Source: Ensifer sp. LC11
Lineage (GTDB): Bacteria > Pseudomonadota > Alphaproteobacteria > Rhizobiales > Rhizobiaceae
Reading direction: 5' to 3'
Assembly: GCF_001695835.1 (NCBI RefSeq)
Contig: NZ_MBSO01000005.1
Span: 117,098 to 181,097 of the forward strand
DNA length: 64,000 nucleotides
This document shows, one piece after another, positions 62,657-64,000 of this stretch; the first letter of the stretch is position 1; every line of letters begins with the position of its first letter. The notes below the pieces were generated by a model. The model did no database searches. It was not told the origin of the DNA and saw nothing but the letters and a program-made list of their open reading frames with translations. The position numbers and the translations under genes are program-made.

Positions 62657-63601
62657 ATGAATCCGAATTTCACCTGGGACGATCTGCAGTTCTTTCTGGC
62701 GGTAGCCCGGACCGGGCAATTGTCGACGGCGGCGCGGCGGCTGCGAACCAGTCATGCCACCGTGTCGCGGCGCATCGACCGGCTGGAATTTGCGCTTAAG
62801 GTCAAGCTGTTCGAGCGCAATCCGCGCGGTTACGTGCTGACCGGCATGGGGCAGCGTTTCATCGAAACCGCCGAACGCATCGAGCGCGAGACCGAGCAAT
62901 TGCAGCTCGACATCAATGACGGCCTGACGGCGCAGCGCGGGGTCGTGCGCCTGAGCACGCTCGAAGGTTTCGGTAATTTCTTCCTGGCTGACCGGCTCGC
63001 CGATTTTGCTGCGAGCTACCCGAACGTGTCGCTCGAACTGGTGGCAATCCAGCAGATCATGTCGCTGTCGCGCAGGGAGGCGGATATCCAGGTGGCGCTG
63101 ACCGCGCCGAAGGCCGGGCCCTATCATTCCGAGGTGCTGACGCCCTATACGCTGCATGTTTATGGTTCACGCAGCTATCTCGCCAGACACCCGCCGATTG
63201 CCAGCCGCAACGACCTCGCTGCGCACCGCTTCGTCGGCTACATCGAAGACATGATCTTTGCGCCGGGCCTCGATTACCTCGGCGAACTGCAGCCGGGGCT
63301 GCGGGCCCATTTCCAGAGCTCGAGCATTCTGACCCAGCTGAAGGCGGTGCGTCAGGGATTGGGTCTCTGTGTGCTGCCGCACTTCATGGCGCGGCAGGAA
63401 GAGGACCTTGAAATCGTGCTGGCAGACGAAATCGAGCTCAAGCGCACCTATTGGATGGTTTGCCACCGGGATCTGGTGGCGGTGCCGCGGGTGAGGGCGG
63501 TGCGCGAGTTCCTGATGCAGATCGTGCGAGAGAACAGGTCGTATTTCACCCGGGAAGCAGCGCCAGTGATGACGAGCCTGCGCCGCACGTCGCGACCGTA
63601 A
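62657..63601 (+). CDS. LysR-family transcriptional regulator
   Basis: A 314-residue LTTR with the N-terminal winged helix (TGQLSTAARRLRTSHATVSRRIDRL, about 18-42). The effector domain includes GLCVLPHFMARQEEDLEIVLAD and ends near 300. The ATG at 62657 follows GGGAG at five bases; a GTG two codons earlier is less likely. It is divergent from the ABC transporter-GMC operon, with two related inverted repeats between them. Confidence 0.93.
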   Translation: MNPNFTWDDLQFFLAVARTGQLSTAARRLRTSHATVSRRIDRLEFALKVKLFERNPRGYVLTGMGQRFIETAERIERETEQLQLDINDGLTAQRGVVRLSTLEGFGNFFLADRLADFAASYPNVSLELVAIQQIMSLSRREADIQVALTAPKAGPYHSEVLTPYTLHVYGSRSYLARHPPIASRNDLAAHRFVGYIEDMIFAPGLDYLGELQPGLRAHFQSSSILTQLKAVRQGLGLCVLPHFMARQEEDLEIVLADEIELKRTYWMVCHRDLVAVPRVRAVREFLMQIVRENRSYFTREAAPVMTSLRRTSRP

Positions 63602-63768
63602 TTCGTACTGGATGACACCGAGATGACGGTTCCCGACCCGAAGCGGGTGATTTGCCTCCCAAAGGGTCTCTTGTTCGGCCCTCAAAATCGACTGAATTTA
63701 TCAACAGTCGAAATAATCAAATAAAATCAATCACTTGTCGATTTTTGAAGTTTTTTTGAAGATGGCTG

Positions 63769-63798
63769 TTGACGTCTGCGAGGTGTGGGGTCTATAAG
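63769..63798 (+). promoter_or_regulatory. rRNA operon promoter
   Basis: A TTGACG -35 hexamer at 63769 and a TATAAG -10 hexamer at 63793 with 18-base spacing, preceded by an AT-rich stretch (about 63695-63760) that could act as an UP element. The 16S gene would begin just outside the right edge. Confidence 0.85.
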
Positions 63799-64000
63799 CC
63801 CGATCACTGACGAGGGCGGCGGCGCTGCTGGCGACGACGACCTTCGCTCTAGAGTTTCCTTGGTTGGCTGAGGCTGATTGGTGGGTCTGGGACGGAAGTT
63901 TCGGGCTTGTTGGAAACGGTTTGACGGATGGTGAGTTCGTCGGTTTTTTGACAATTGAAGATAGAGAAAGAGAAACGTGGGCGGCGGAGCTCGCGGGACC
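63799..64000 (+). ncRNA. 5' leader of the rRNA operon precursor
   Basis: The transcribed leader upstream of 16S. It carries a boxA-like antitermination element around TTTTTTGACA at 63944-63953 and the rhizobial leader sequence AATTGAAGATAGAGAAAGAG, with a purine-rich stretch that follows. 16S rRNA itself is not in the window. Confidence 0.75.

Overview
The window reads as a chromosomal segment of an alphaproteobacterium of the Rhizobiaceae, most likely Ensifer/Sinorhizobium. The evidence is the high-GC coding style, class-specific genes (5-aminolevulinate synthase hemA, FdsABCD-type formate dehydrogenase, form II CO-dehydrogenase-like genes), the palindromic intergenic repeats typical of rhizobia, and the rrn promoter and leader at the right edge. 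The genus is an inference from family knowledge; no search was run.

Left part (1-10 kb): the 3' end of a formate dehydrogenase operon (fdsA, fdhD/fdsC, fdsD), interrupted by a mosaic inverted repeat; a soluble chemoreceptor with two PAS domains and a cheW; and an arginine-catabolic pair (arginase rocF, ornithine aminotransferase rocD) divergent from an Lrp-type regulator. Next (10-24 kb): a VOC protein, an APH(3')-like aminoglycoside phosphotransferase, tamA-tamB for outer-membrane protein assembly, an MFS exporter, a glycine-zipper lipoprotein, and a three-subunit molybdenum hydroxylase of the form II CoxSLM type.

Middle (24-44 kb): hemA behind a FixK/FNR-like box, dxr, a META-MliC envelope protein, several small genes (including a 53-residue membrane protein), an SDR with a divergent LysR regulator and a RidA-like remnant, a GNAT protein, tRNA-Arg(CCT), a three-gene sugar operon (ROK kinase, UPF0303 protein, AGE-family isomerase), metH behind a perfect 20-bp palindrome, an alpha/beta hydrolase, two exported DUF1254/DUF1214-type proteins, and an adenylate cyclase with TPRs.

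Right part (44-64 kb): exported YHS and ankyrin proteins; a locus of an RpiR regulator, an MFS transporter and an Asp/Glu-racemase-like protein that lacks both expected catalytic cysteines; ppk2; an aldehyde dehydrogenase; an MFS gene; a YdcZ-type transporter divergent from a LysR gene; a Tim44-like protein; and a branched-chain-amino-acid-type ABC operon (binding protein, two ATPases, two permeases) followed by a GMC oxidoreductase, with a divergent LysR gene and matching inverted repeats between them. The window ends in the promoter and leader of an rRNA operon; 16S itself lies outside.

Most of the window is ordinary core chromosome. No prophage, integron, insertion sequence or CRISPR array was seen. 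The strongest candidates for something undescribed are the RpiR/MFS/cysteine-less racemase locus with three identical TGAAA-N6-TTTCA operators, and the ABC transporter-GMC oxidoreductase operon with its two inverted repeats.
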